From Comamonas granuli NBRC 101663 (lineage in GTDB: Bacteria; Pseudomonadota; Gammaproteobacteria; Burkholderiales; Burkholderiaceae_C): a stretch of DNA of 64,000 nt. Every line of letters begins with the position of its first letter. Position 1 is the first letter of the stretch. The notes below the pieces were generated by a model, which worked only from the letters and a program-made list of their open reading frames with translations, did no database searches and was not told the DNA's origin. Where the stretch lies: positions 1 to 64,000 of the forward strand of contig NZ_BBJX01000004.1 of the NCBI RefSeq assembly GCF_000739995.1. Direction: 5' to 3'. Below are positions 25,711 through 34,477 of this stretch, one piece after another. The position numbers and the translations under genes are program-made.

Positions 25711-27938
25711 AGGGCGCCAGCGCAGAGCAGACCGCCAGCACGGCGCAGGCGCCGGGCCGCGCCCCCGTGCCCCAGGTGATCGCAGCCACCCAGCACGCAC
25801 CGCCCGGGCAGCAGCAGGCGCTGGAGCGCGCGCGCGCGTTTGCCGAGCCGCTGATCGCGGACGAGCAGCTCGACTCGGGCGAGAACACCCTGGCCCACGC
25901 CGATGCCGTGGCCGCCATCCTCAAATCCATCGGCGGCTCCGAGGCCATGCAGGCCGCCAGCTACCTGGTGCATGCCTGCGTGCACCTGAACAAGCCGCAG
26001 GAGGTCATCGCCAAGGTGTTCGGCGAGAACTTCGCCACCCTGGCCGTGCAGACCACGCAGCTCATGCGCGTGCAGTACCAGGCGCGCATGGCCCAGGCCT
26101 CGCACCAGCAGGTGGACGACGCCGCCGCGCAGACCGAAACCGTGCGCAAGATGCTGCTGGCCTTCTCGCGCGATCTGCGCGTGATCATGCTGCGCCTGGC
26201 CTCGCGCCTGCAGACGCTGCGCTACTACGCCGCGACCAAGAAGCCCGTGCCCCCCGGGCTGGCGCGCGAATCGCTGCACGCCTTTGCCCCGCTGGCCAAC
26301 CGCCTGGGCATCTGGCAGATCAAGTGGGAGATGGAGGACCTGTCCTTCCGCTTCCTGGAGCCCGAGACGTACAAGGAGGTCGCGCGCCTGCTCGACGAGA
26401 AGCGCGTCGGGCGCGAGCAGGGCATTGCCCAGTTGCGCGAATATGTGCAGGAGCAACTGCGCGCACAGGGCATCAGCGCCACGGTCAGCGGGCGGCCCAA
26501 GCACATCTACAGCATCGTCAAGAAAATGCGCGGCAAGTCGCTGCAGTTCGACCAGGTGTTCGACGTGCGCGCGCTGCGCGTCATCGTCCCCACGGTCAAG
26601 GACTGCTATTCGGTGCTGAGCTGGGTGCATTCGCACTTCACGCCGCTCATGGAAGAGCTGGACGACTACATCGCCAAGCCCAAGCCCAACGGCTACCAGT
26701 CGCTGCACACCATCGTGCGCGACGCCTCGGGCCGGCCCGTGGAAATCCAGATCCGCACCCAGGCCATGCACGACCACGCCGAGCACGGCGTCGCCGCGCA
26801 CTGGGCCTACAAGGAGGCCGGCAGCAAGGGCTATGCGGGCGTCTCGGCCAGCGGCGAGTACGACGCCAAGATCGCCGTGCTGCGCCAGCTCCTGGCCTGG
26901 GAGCGCGACCTCTCCAATGCCCCGCAGTACGCCGGGCTGTTCGACGACCGCATCTACGTGCTCACGCCGCAGGCCTCCATCGTCGAGCTGCCCAAAGGCG
27001 CCACGCCCGTGGACTTTGCCTACACGGTGCACACCGACGTGGGCCACCGCTGCCGCGGGGCGCGCGTCGATGGCGCCATGGTGCCGCTCAACACCCCGCT
27101 GCAGAACGGCCAGACCGTGGAGATCACCACCGCCAAGGAGGGCGGTCCCTCGCGCGACTGGCTCAACGCCGACTTGGGCTACCTCTGCAGCCACCGCGCG
27201 CGCGCCAAGGTGCGCGCCTGGTTCAACGCCCAGGTGCAGCACGAGACCATCGCCCGCGGCCGCGAGGCGGTGGAAAAGCTCCTGCAGCGCGAGGGCAGGA
27301 CGGCCATGCGCCTGGATGACCTGGCGGGCCAGCTCGGCTTCAAGTCGGCCGATGCGCTGTTTGAGGTCGTGGGCAAGGACGAGTTTTCGCTGCGCAACAT
27401 CGAAAACCTGCTGCGCCCCGCCGAGGCGGCGCCTGCCGCCGAGGAGTACGTGCCCCTGAAGAAGGCGCGCAGTGCAGGCCAGTCGCCCAAGGGCGGCGTG
27501 CTGGTGGTGGGCGTCGACTCCCTCATGACGCAATTGGCCAAGTGCTGCAAGCCCGCGCCGCCCGACGACATCCGCGGCTTCGTCACGCGCGGCAAGGGCG
27601 TGAGCATCCACCGGGCCAATTGCAGCAACTTCCGGGAGCTGGCGGCGCGCAATGCCGAGCGCGTGATCGACGTGGAATGGGGCCGGCCCAAGGAGGCGGC
27701 CAGTCCGGTGTACCCGGTGGATGTGTCCATCGAGTCAGCCGACCGCCAGGGCCTGCTGCGCGACATCTCCGAGGTGTTTGCCAAGGAGAAGGTCAACGTC
27801 ATCGGCGTGCAGACGCAGTCGGTCAAGGGGACGGCATGGATGACCTTCACCGCCGAGGTGGCCGACTCGGGTCGCTTGGGCAAGGTGCTGGCTGCCGTGG
27901 CCAAGGTGCCGGGCGTGCGCTCGGCGCGCCGGCGCTGA
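25707..27938 (+). CDS. relA: (p)ppGpp synthetase, RelA type
   Basis: 743 residues. The N-terminal HD hydrolase domain is degenerate: the place of the HD motif reads SYLVHACVHLNKP, without the metal-binding His-Asp pair. The synthetase domain has VSGRPKHIYSIVKKM and EELDDYIAKPKPNGYQSLHT; ELDD is the ExDD motif of monofunctional RelA (bifunctional enzymes have RxKD). TGS (VELPKGATPVDFAYTVH), a conserved Cys region (CCKPAPPDDIRGFVTRGKG) and a C-terminal ACT domain follow. It acts on the ribosome, sensing uncharged tRNA. A hairpin terminator follows. Confidence 0.94.
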   Translation: MKGASAEQTASTAQAPGRAPVPQVIAATQHAPPGQQQALERARAFAEPLIADEQLDSGENTLAHADAVAAILKSIGGSEAMQAASYLVHACVHLNKPQEVIAKVFGENFATLAVQTTQLMRVQYQARMAQASHQQVDDAAAQTETVRKMLLAFSRDLRVIMLRLASRLQTLRYYAATKKPVPPGLARESLHAFAPLANRLGIWQIKWEMEDLSFRFLEPETYKEVARLLDEKRVGREQGIAQLREYVQEQLRAQGISATVSGRPKHIYSIVKKMRGKSLQFDQVFDVRALRVIVPTVKDCYSVLSWVHSHFTPLMEELDDYIAKPKPNGYQSLHTIVRDASGRPVEIQIRTQAMHDHAEHGVAAHWAYKEAGSKGYAGVSASGEYDAKIAVLRQLLAWERDLSNAPQYAGLFDDRIYVLTPQASIVELPKGATPVDFAYTVHTDVGHRCRGARVDGAMVPLNTPLQNGQTVEITTAKEGGPSRDWLNADLGYLCSHRARAKVRAWFNAQVQHETIARGREAVEKLLQREGRTAMRLDDLAGQLGFKSADALFEVVGKDEFSLRNIENLLRPAEAAPAAEEYVPLKKARSAGQSPKGGVLVVGVDSLMTQLAKCCKPAPPDDIRGFVTRGKGVSIHRANCSNFRELAARNAERVIDVEWGRPKEAASPVYPVDVSIESADRQGLLRDISEVFAKEKVNVIGVQTQSVKGTAWMTFTAEVADSGRLGKVLAAVAKVPGVRSARRR

Positions 27939-27952
27939 TCGGCAAGAATTTG

Positions 27953-27985
27953 GGGCCGCTGCCCGGAAGCGGCCCAGTTTCTTGC
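27953..27985 (+). terminator. Rho-independent terminator after relA
   Basis: GGGCCGCT (27953-27960), a 7-nt loop, AGCGGCCC (27968-27975), then a short T-rich tail AGTTTCTTG. Confidence 0.65.
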
Positions 27986-27991
27986 TATAAT
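27983..27991 (+). promoter_or_regulatory. Extended -10 promoter for tRNA-Val(GAC)
   Basis: TGCTATAAT is a perfect -10 (TATAAT, 27986-27991) with the TGn extension, 20 bp before the tRNA. No good -35 is visible because that position is taken by the relA terminator hairpin. Confidence 0.65.
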
Positions 27992-28011
27992 CTTGTTTCT
28001 CGAACAAACAC

Positions 28012-28088
28012 AGGCGCGTAGCTCAGCTGGTTAGAGCACCACCTTGACATGGTGGGGGTCGTTGGTTCGAGTCCAATCGCGCCTACCA
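28012..28088 (+). tRNA. tRNA-Val (anticodon GAC)
   Basis: 77 nt including encoded CCA. Acceptor AGGCGCG pairs with CGCGCCU. D arm GCTCAGCTGGTTAGAGC, anticodon loop with GAC in a CACC/GGTG stem, T arm GGTTCGAGTCC. The cloverleaf folds by eye. Confidence 0.95.
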
Positions 28089-28163
28089 TTTTCCCTCTGG
28101 AAGTAACCAGCCTCCAGGCAAACAGGGAATTCCCGGGGTCCATCCCTGTTGCCGTGACAGTCG

Positions 28164-28187
28164 AACCGCCTTGGGTTGGGCGGTTTT
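28164..28187 (+). terminator. Hairpin terminator downstream of tRNA-Val
   Basis: AACCGCC (28164-28170), an 8-nt loop, GGCGGTT (28179-28185) running into TTTT. A weaker dyad AACAGGGA/TCCCTGTT (28121-28150) lies just before it. Confidence 0.65.
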
Positions 28188-28309
28188 CCCTGGTGCCGCT
28201 GGCGTTGCTGCCAGCTGGTCCGTCACCTTTCCTGCCAGTCCCTCACCTTCATTTCCGGGCTGGCGCTACGCCAACGGCTGTGTCTGTTGGGCTTTTCCCT
28301 ATTTCCCCG

Positions 28310-28564
28310 ATGGCCGGCGCTCCTGTGCGCACCATTCGCTATCCAATGCACCAAGAACAAAACGCTGAGCGCGTGGGCCACTACCTCGTCACGCCGCTCA
28401 CCCAATCCACGGAACACGGCCTGTTTGCCGCGGCCGTGTCCATCCGCCGCGGCGTGTATGACCGCATTTTCAAGTTCATTCCGCGCTTTGCCAGCGATGT
28501 GCAGGCAACGCAATACGCCCTGGCTGAAGGCCGCAGCATGGTGCTGCAGAACCAGCTCGGCTGA
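28310..28564 (+). CDS. Small conserved-looking hypothetical protein
   Basis: 84 residues from the ATG at 28310, or 72 from the ATG at 28346. The latter part ([20 protein letters not shown], then [15 protein letters not shown]) has normal protein composition. The upstream continuation of the frame is Pro-rich noise crossing the tRNA region, so it is excluded. No domain is recognised. It lies 29 bp before the second infA and may be co-transcribed with it. Neither candidate start has a clear ribosome site. Confidence 0.6.
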   Translation: MAGAPVRTIRYPMHQEQNAERVGHYLVTPLTQSTEHGLFAAAVSIRRGVYDRIFKFIPRFASDVQATQYALAEGRSMVLQNQLG

Positions 28565-28593
28565 TTTTTCCCCACCACCGACCAAGGAGAACC

Positions 28594-28854
28594 GTGGCCA
28601 AAGAAGACCTGATTGAAATGCAAGGGAAAGTCGACGAAGTCCTTCCCGACGCCCGTTACCGCGTGGTGCTTGAAAACGGCCACCAGCTCATCGCCTACAC
28701 CGGCGGCAAGATGCGCAAGCACCGCATCAAGGTTCTTGCCGGCGACCGTGTGACGCTCGAAATGTCGCCCTACGACCTCAACAAGGGGCGCATCACTTTC
28801 CGCCATATCGAGAACCGCACCAGCGGCGGCGCGGCACCCTTCCGCCGCCGCTGA
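28594..28854 (+). CDS. infA: Translation initiation factor IF-1 (long paralogue)
   Basis: 86 residues, one S1-like OB fold: [61 protein letters not shown]-1 blocks the ribosomal A site during initiation. It differs from the canonical 72-residue IF-1 in a C-terminal Arg-rich extension ending FRRR, and is not in a ribosomal protein operon. It is therefore likely the second infA copy seen in many betaproteobacteria. GTG start with AAGGAG upstream. Confidence 0.93.
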   Translation: MAKEDLIEMQGKVDEVLPDARYRVVLENGHQLIAYTGGKMRKHRIKVLAGDRVTLEMSPYDLNKGRITFRHIENRTSGGAAPFRRR

Positions 28855-28881
28855 GCCGGTGGCCGCGGGGGCCGCAGGCGC

Positions 28882-30069
28882 TCAGCCCAGCACCAGTGCG
28901 GCGGCCTCGGCGGCTGCCACGCGGCCTTCATCGGTGGGGACGACCCACACTTCCACGGTGCTGTCGCGTGCGTGGATGGCCTGCGCATGGCGGCCGTGCA
29001 CCGCCTGCGCATTCAGCGCGGCATCCACGCGCACGCCCAGATAGGCCAGGCGCTCGGCCACCTGGGCGCGCAGCAGGCTGTCGTTTTCACCGATGCCGCC
29101 GCTGAAGGCCAGCACATCCAGGCCGCCGATGCAGGCACTCAACTCGCCCGCCCCGCGCACCACGCGGCGCGTGAACAGGTCGATGGCGAACTGCGCCGCG
29201 GGCGCCGGGCTGGCGCGCAGGGTGCGCATGTCCGCCGCAATGCCCGAGACGCCCAGCAGCCCGCTCTGGCGGTACAGCAGGGCCTGGATGCGGTCATGGT
29301 CCCAGCCCTGCTCCAGCAGGTAGAGCAGCACGCCGGGGTCGATGGCGCCGCAGCGCGTGCCCATCACCAGCCCGTCCAGCGCCGAGAACCCCATGGTCGT
29401 CGCCTGGCTGCGCCCGTCCAGCGCGGCGCACAGGCTGGCGCCGTTGCCCAGGTGGGCCATGAGCGTGCGGCCGCGCGCGCGCGCGCTGCGCGCCAGCAGC
29501 GTAGCCATGATGAACTGGTACGACAGGCCATGGAAGCCGTAGCGCCGCACGCCCTGCGCCGTGAGCGCCTGGGGCAGGGCGTATTGCGCCTCCGCGGGCG
29601 CGATGGTCGCGTGAAAGGCGGTGTCGAAGCAGGCCACCTGCGGCAGGTCGGGAAACGACGCCATGAAGGCGCGTATGCCCGCCAGGTTGTGCGGCTGGTG
29701 GAGCGGCGCCAGGCTGTTGAGCCGCTCCAGTTGCTCCAGCACGGTGGCGTCCACGCGCACGCTGGCGTGGTAGCGCTGGCCGCCGTGCACTACCCGGTGG
29801 GCCACGGCGCGCAGCCGCGGCAGGGTGGGCAGCCCGTCCAGCAGCGCGTGCAGGGCCTGCAGCGCGCGGTCGAACGGCGTGCCCGGGTCGTCGGTCAGCG
29901 CGCGCGTGTGGCGCTGGCCTTGCCAGGTCCAGGCCATGGAGGGGACGCCCCCCGGCTCCAGGCCCTGGATGCTGCCCGTGAGGTCGGGGTCGTGCACGGT
30001 GGCACCCTGCAGCGGGTGCACGGCGAACTTGAGCGTGGACGAGCCCGCGTTGACGGCAAGAATGGCCAT
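28882..30069 (-). CDS. ackA: Acetate/propionate kinase
   Basis: 395 residues, ASKHA-fold kinase. It transfers phosphate between acetyl phosphate and ADP. The N-terminal motif is NAGSSTLKF, the catalytic Asp lies in ACFDTAFHATI, then MAHLGNGASL, TRCGAIDPG and FSGGIGEN. The start at 30069 (MAILAVNAG) is 11 bp after the stop of the upstream phosphotransacetylase fusion, so the two form an operon. The long open frame continuing upstream is a shadow of that gene. Confidence 0.94.
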   Translation of the reverse strand: MAILAVNAGSSTLKFAVHPLQGATVHDPDLTGSIQGLEPGGVPSMAWTWQGQRHTRALTDDPGTPFDRALQALHALLDGLPTLPRLRAVAHRVVHGGQRYHASVRVDATVLEQLERLNSLAPLHQPHNLAGIRAFMASFPDLPQVACFDTAFHATIAPAEAQYALPQALTAQGVRRYGFHGLSYQFIMATLLARSARARGRTLMAHLGNGASLCAALDGRSQATTMGFSALDGLVMGTRCGAIDPGVLLYLLEQGWDHDRIQALLYRQSGLLGVSGIAADMRTLRASPAPAAQFAIDLFTRRVVRGAGELSACIGGLDVLAFSGGIGENDSLLRAQVAERLAYLGVRVDAALNAQAVHGRHAQAIHARDSTVEVWVVPTDEGRVAAAEAAALVLG

Positions 30070-30080
30070 GGCGGCTTCCC

Positions 30081-31514
30081 TCAGGCGCTGGCGCCGGCGG
30101 CGGGCGCGGCCTTGCGCGCGTGCTGGGCCACCAGGCGGGCGAGCAGGGCCGAGGCCACGCGCGCCTGCGGGCCGTCGGCGCGGCTGGTGAGCGCGATGGG
30201 CACGCGCGCGCCCAGCACGATGCCCGAGCCCGAGGCCCCGGCCAGGTATTCGAGCTGCTTGGCCAGCATATTGCCGCTCTCCAGGTCGGGCACGGCCAGG
30301 ATGTCGGCCTGGCCCGCCACCGGCGAGCTGATGTCCTTGATCTGCGCCGCCTGCAGGGAGATGGCGTTGTCGAATGCGAGCGGCCCGTCGAGCACGCCGC
30401 CGCAGATCTGCTGGCGGTCGGCCATCTTGCACAGGGCCGCGGCGTCCAGCGTGGAGGGGATGCTGGGGTTGACGGTCTCCACCGCCGAGAGAATGGCCAC
30501 GCGCGGCTGCTGCACGCCCAGGATGCGTGCAAAGTCGATGGCGTTGCGGATGATGTCGGCCTTTTCCGCCAGGCTGGGGCGGATGTTGAGCGCCGCATCG
30601 GTGATGAGCAGCGGCTTGGAGTAGAGCGGCACGTCGAAGCGGAACACGTGCGACATGCGCCGCCCGGTGCGCAGCGTGGGCTGCGCGAGCACGGCCTGCA
30701 TGAGTTCGTCGGTGTGCAGGCTGCCCTTCATGAGCATCTCCACCTGGCCCAGGGCGGCGAGCTCGGCGGCTTTGGCGGCGGCGGCGTGGCTGTGCTCCAC
30801 GGGCACGATCTCGGCGCCGTGCAGGTCGATGCCGGCCTGCCCGGCCAGCGCACGCAGGCGCGCCTCGGGGCCGACCAGCACGGGGACGATCAGCCCATGG
30901 TGTGCCGCATCCATGGCGCCGCGCAGCGACTCGGCATCGCAGGGGTGGACCACGGCGCAGCGGGCAGGCGCCAGGCCCTGCCCGAGGGCGAGCAGCTCGC
31001 GCAGGCGCGCCTGAGGGTCGAAGAGCTGGATCTGCGGCATGTGCGGCCGCGGCAGGCGCACTTTCTTGGTGGGCGCCAGCACCCGGGCCAGCCCGTGCAG
31101 CACGGTCTCGCCCTTCTGGTTGACGGCCTGGCAGTCGAGTTCGACCTGCTTGCGTTCGGCCAGCTTGCGCACCACCGTGGCCGTCACGGTCAGCGTGTCG
31201 CCCACGCGCACCGGGCGCGTGAAGTGCAGGTCCTGCGAGACGTAGATGGTGCCCGGCCCGGGGAACTGCGTGCCCAGCAGCGCCGAGATCAGCGCGCCGC
31301 CCCACATGCCGTGGGCGATGACGCCGTGGAACAGTGTGTCGTTGGCAAAGTCGCTGCTCAGGTGCGCGGGGTTGGTGTCGCCCGAGACGGCGGCAAAGGC
31401 CTGGATGTCCGCCATGCTCAGCGTGCGCAGCAGGCGCGCGCTCTGGCCCTCGTGCAGTTCGTCGTAGGTGATGTTCTCCAGCCAGTCAGCAGCAGGTGTC
31501 ATGTCGCGCGCCAT
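30081..31514 (-). CDS. MaoC hydratase-phosphate acetyl/butyryltransferase fusion
   Basis: 477 residues, two domains. Residues ~1-145 are a MaoC-like (R)-enoyl-CoA hydratase fold with the catalytic signature DTNPAHLSSDFANDTLF...GMWGGALISALLG (Asp-His pair). Residues ~160-470 are a phosphate acetyl/butyryltransferase (SGSGIVLGARVPIALTSRAD near the end). The enzyme would make acyl phosphate from acyl-CoA, feeding AckA next to it, while the hydratase half is linked to short-chain beta-oxidation or PHB monomer flux. Start is either 31514 or 31502; no ideal ribosome site decides. Such fusions are known in proteobacteria. Confidence 0.9.
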   Translation of the reverse strand: MARDMTPAADWLENITYDELHEGQSARLLRTLSMADIQAFAAVSGDTNPAHLSSDFANDTLFHGVIAHGMWGGALISALLGTQFPGPGTIYVSQDLHFTRPVRVGDTLTVTATVVRKLAERKQVELDCQAVNQKGETVLHGLARVLAPTKKVRLPRPHMPQIQLFDPQARLRELLALGQGLAPARCAVVHPCDAESLRGAMDAAHHGLIVPVLVGPEARLRALAGQAGIDLHGAEIVPVEHSHAAAAKAAELAALGQVEMLMKGSLHTDELMQAVLAQPTLRTGRRMSHVFRFDVPLYSKPLLITDAALNIRPSLAEKADIIRNAIDFARILGVQQPRVAILSAVETVNPSIPSTLDAAALCKMADRQQICGGVLDGPLAFDNAISLQAAQIKDISSPVAGQADILAVPDLESGNMLAKQLEYLAGASGSGIVLGARVPIALTSRADGPQARVASALLARLVAQHARKAAPAAGASA

Positions 31515-31672
31515 CCTCGTCGGTCAAGATGAAAGACCCTGGAAGGTAGCACGTCTGCGCATGCCCGCGCGCGTGGCGGCTCAGGGTATTCCTCGCCCCG
31601 GGGTTGCGGGAGCCGCCCCTAGAATATGCTGCACTGCAAAACACCCGCCGCCCGACCCGAGGAGCCCCGTCC

Positions 31673-32209
31673 GTGCCAGATTCCCACACCGCCGCCGCTG
31701 ACCAGCCGTCCCAGCGCGTGATCAAGAAGTACCCGAACCGGCGCCTCTACGACACCCAGACCTCCACCTACATCACGCTGGCCGAGGTCAAGCAACTGGT
31801 GATGGCGAGCGAGAACCTGGTCGTGCGCGATGCCAAGACGGGCGAGGACATCACGCGCAGCATCCTGCTGCAGATCATCCTGGAGGAAGAGGCCGGCGGC
31901 GCGCCCATGTTCACCGAGGCGGTGCTGGCCAACATCATCCGCTTCTATGGCCATGCCATGCAGGGCTTCATGGGCAGCTATCTGGAGAAGAACGTCCAGA
32001 TGTTCACCGACATGCAGGCGCGCCTGGCCGAGCAGGCCCAGGGCATGACGCCCGAGATGTGGAAACAGTTCATGGGAGCGCAGTCGCCCCTGGCGGCGGG
32101 CCTGATGGGCGGCTACGCCGAGCAGTCGCGCGCCCTGTTCACGCAGATGCAGGAGCAGATGCAGAAGCAGGCCGAACAAATGCTCGGCGCCTTCGGCCTC
32201 AAGCGCTGA
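31673..32209 (+). CDS. phaR: Polyhydroxyalkanoate synthesis repressor PhaR
   Basis: 178 residues. The N-terminal PHB/PHA accumulation regulator DNA-binding domain reads [22 protein letters not shown], the family signature. It is followed by [18 protein letters not shown] and a Gln/Met-rich helical C-terminus. PhaR represses phasin and PHA genes and binds PHA granules. GTG start at 31673 with AGGAG 8 bp upstream. It is divergent from the Pta-AckA operon, and no pha synthase genes are in the window. Confidence 0.93.
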   Translation: MPDSHTAAADQPSQRVIKKYPNRRLYDTQTSTYITLAEVKQLVMASENLVVRDAKTGEDITRSILLQIILEEEAGGAPMFTEAVLANIIRFYGHAMQGFMGSYLEKNVQMFTDMQARLAEQAQGMTPEMWKQFMGAQSPLAAGLMGGYAEQSRALFTQMQEQMQKQAEQMLGAFGLKR

Positions 32210-32234
32210 ACGCCAGAACGGGGACAATACGGGG

Positions 32235-33626
32235 ATGAGCGACGCACTCTCCCCCAACCCCACCCCCAAGATCGGTTTCGTCAGCCTGGGCTGCCCCAAG
32301 AACCTGACCGACTCCGAACTCATCCTCACGCAACTGAGCGCCGAGGGCTACCAGACCGCCAAGACCTTCGAGGGCGCGGACCTGGTCATCGTCAACACCT
32401 GTGGCTTCATCGACGACGCCGTCAAGGAAAGCCTGGACACCATCGGCGAGGCCCTGGCCGAGAACGGCAAGGTCATCGTCACCGGCTGTCTGGGCGCGCG
32501 CTCGGACCGGGACGGCGGCAACTACGTGCAGCAGGTGCACCCCAGCGTGCTCGCCGTGACCGGCCCGCAGGCCACGCAGGACGTGATGGACGCCGTGCAC
32601 CGCCACCTGCCCAAGCCGCACGACCCCTTCATCGACCTGGTGCCCGGCGCCTTCGGCGAGGCGGGCATCAAGCTCACGCCGCGCCACTACGCCTACCTCA
32701 AGATCAGCGAGGGCTGCAACCACCGCTGCACCTTCTGCATCATCCCCTCGATGCGCGGCGACCTGGTCTCGCGCCCCATTGGTGACGTGCTGAACGAGGC
32801 GCGGGCGCTGTTTGCGGGCGGGGTGAAGGAGCTGCTCGTCATCAGCCAGGACACCTCGGCCTATGGCGTGGATGTGAAATACCGCACCGGCTTCTGGGAC
32901 GGCAAGCCCGTCAAGACGCGCACGCTGGAGCTGGTGCAACAGCTCGGCGAACTGGCCGCGCCCTACGGCGCCTGGGTGCGCCTGCACTATGTCTACCCCT
33001 ACCCCAGCGTGGACGAGATCATTCCCCTCATGGCCCAGGGCCTGGTGCTGCCCTACCTGGACGTGCCCTTCCAGCACAGCCACCCGGACGTGCTGCGCCG
33101 CATGAAGCGCCCGGCCAGCGGCGAGAAGAACCTCGAGCGCATCCAGCGCTGGCGCGAGGTGTGCCCTGAATTGGTGATCCGCAGTACCTTCATCGCCGGT
33201 TTCCCGGGCGAGACGGAAGAGGAATTCCAGCACCTGCTTGACTTTGTGCGCGAGGCGCAGATCGACCGCGCCGGCTGCTTTGCCTACAGCGACGTGACCG
33301 GTGCTGCGGCCAACCAGCTGCCCGGCATGCTGCCGCTGCAGGAGCGCGAGGAGCGCCGCGCGCGCTTCATGGCCGTGGCCGAGGAGGTGTCGGCCGCCAA
33401 GCTGCAAGAGCGTGTGGGCGCCACCATGCAAATCCTGGTGGACCGCGCCCCCGCCCAGGGCCGCAAGGGCGCCGTCGGGCGCAGCTATGCCGATGCGCCC
33501 GAGATCGACGGCGTGGTGCACCTGCTGCCCCCGGCCAAGGCCAGCAAGACCATCAAGGTTGGCGACTTCATCGATGCCGAGATCGTCGCCGCCCAAGGCC
33601 ACGACCTCATCGCGCAGCCCTGTTGA
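32235..33626 (+). CDS. rimO: Ribosomal protein S12 methylthiotransferase RimO
   Basis: 463 residues. The N-terminal UPF0004 domain has conserved Cys ([30 protein letters not shown]). The radical-SAM motif C-x3-C-x2-C is at ~160 ([10 protein letters not shown]), and a TRAM domain follows. RimO adds a methylthio group to an Asp of S12. SLGCPKN plus [11 protein letters not shown] separates it from MiaB. It starts 25 bp after phaR, so it is likely co-transcribed. Repeat copy E begins 3 bp after its stop. Confidence 0.95.
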   Translation: MSDALSPNPTPKIGFVSLGCPKNLTDSELILTQLSAEGYQTAKTFEGADLVIVNTCGFIDDAVKESLDTIGEALAENGKVIVTGCLGARSDRDGGNYVQQVHPSVLAVTGPQATQDVMDAVHRHLPKPHDPFIDLVPGAFGEAGIKLTPRHYAYLKISEGCNHRCTFCIIPSMRGDLVSRPIGDVLNEARALFAGGVKELLVISQDTSAYGVDVKYRTGFWDGKPVKTRTLELVQQLGELAAPYGAWVRLHYVYPYPSVDEIIPLMAQGLVLPYLDVPFQHSHPDVLRRMKRPASGEKNLERIQRWREVCPELVIRSTFIAGFPGETEEEFQHLLDFVREAQIDRAGCFAYSDVTGAAANQLPGMLPLQEREERRARFMAVAEEVSAAKLQERVGATMQILVDRAPAQGRKGAVGRSYADAPEIDGVVHLLPPAKASKTIKVGDFIDAEIVAAQGHDLIAQPC

Positions 33627-33628
33627 AT

Positions 33629-33677
33629 GCTACTGATTTGATAGCTGCTGGCGCTTGCCTGGCAAGCGCTGCAGGCC
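33629..33677 (+). repeat. 49-bp palindromic element, copy E
   Basis: Best-preserved copy. GCGCTTGCC/GGCAAGCGC gives a perfect 9-bp stem around one base, followed by GGCCAAATTG. Intergenic, directly after rimO. Confidence 0.88.
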
Positions 33678-33723
33678 AAATTGCTTTCAATTGACGTCCG
33701 GCGGTCCGCCGCCGCACGCGCCC

Positions 33724-33757
33724 AGCAAAAAGGCTTCCCGCAGGAAGCCTTTTTGCT
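33724..33757. terminator. Bidirectional terminator between rimO and efp
   Basis: Perfect 15-bp dyad (AGCAAAAAGGCTTCC / its complement) with a CGCA loop. It has a T-run on either strand and serves both convergent genes. Confidence 0.9.
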
Positions 33758-33774
33758 GCCGGGGCCGTGCAGGC

Positions 33775-34329
33775 TCAGACGCGCTTGCGGTACTCGCCCG
33801 TGCGCGTGTCGATTTCGATCTTGTCGCCCTGGTCCACGAACAGGGGCACGGGCACTTCGAAGCCGGTGGCGATCTTGGCGGGCTTCATCACCTTGCCGGA
33901 GGTGTCGCCCTTGACGGCAGGTTCCGTCCAGGTGATTTCACGCTCCACGCTGGTGGGCAGTTCGACCGAGATGGCCTTGCCTTCGTAGAACACCACTTCG
34001 GCGGCCATGCCGTCTTCCAGGTAGTTGAGCGCGTCGCCCATATTGGTGGCCTCGACCTCGTACTGGTTGTACTCCTGGTCCATCCACACGTACATGGGGT
34101 CGGCGAAGTAGGAGTAGTTGCACTCCTTCTTGTCCAGGATGATCTGGTCCATCTTGTCGTCGGCCTTGAACACCACTTCGGTGCCGAAGTTGCCGATCAG
34201 GCTCTTGAGCTTCATGCGCACGGTGGCGGCGTTGCGGCCACCGCGCGAGTATTCGGTCTTGAGCACGACCATGGGGTCTTTGCCGTGCATGATGACGTTG
34301 CCGGCGCGGATTTCTTGAGCGATTTTCAT
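33775..34329 (-). CDS. efp: Elongation factor P (arginine-rhamnosylated type)
   Basis: 184 residues. It stimulates peptide bond formation at polyproline stretches. KOW-like N-domain with the tip loop [13 protein letters not shown]; the tip residue is Arg rather than Lys, the type modified by EarP. The adjacent gene is earP, which supports this. The start [10 protein letters not shown] at 34329 has GGGAACTTCCT upstream. The 147-base longer frame is rejected. Confidence 0.97.
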   Translation of the reverse strand: MKIAQEIRAGNVIMHGKDPMVVLKTEYSRGGRNAATVRMKLKSLIGNFGTEVVFKADDKMDQIILDKKECNYSYFADPMYVWMDQEYNQYEVEATNMGDALNYLEDGMAAEVVFYEGKAISVELPTSVEREITWTEPAVKGDTSGKVMKPAKIATGFEVPVPLFVDQGDKIEIDTRTGEYRKRV

Positions 34330-34477
34330 AGGAAGTTCCCGGGGAGTTGGGCCGCTCGATACGCAGGCCCGCAGCCCGAAGGCTTGTTGTGCCGGCGCAT
34401 GTTCCGCGGCGGGAGGGCGCTCCGGGGGGACGCCCCGCAGCGATGCAGGGGGGCCAGTGAGCGCAAAGCCCAGCATT

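Noticed and set aside
30067-31305. Long open frame continuing upstream of ackA
   Set aside because: Arg/Ala/Pro-rich translation lying on the same strand in another frame over the clear MaoC-Pta gene; it is a high-GC shadow.
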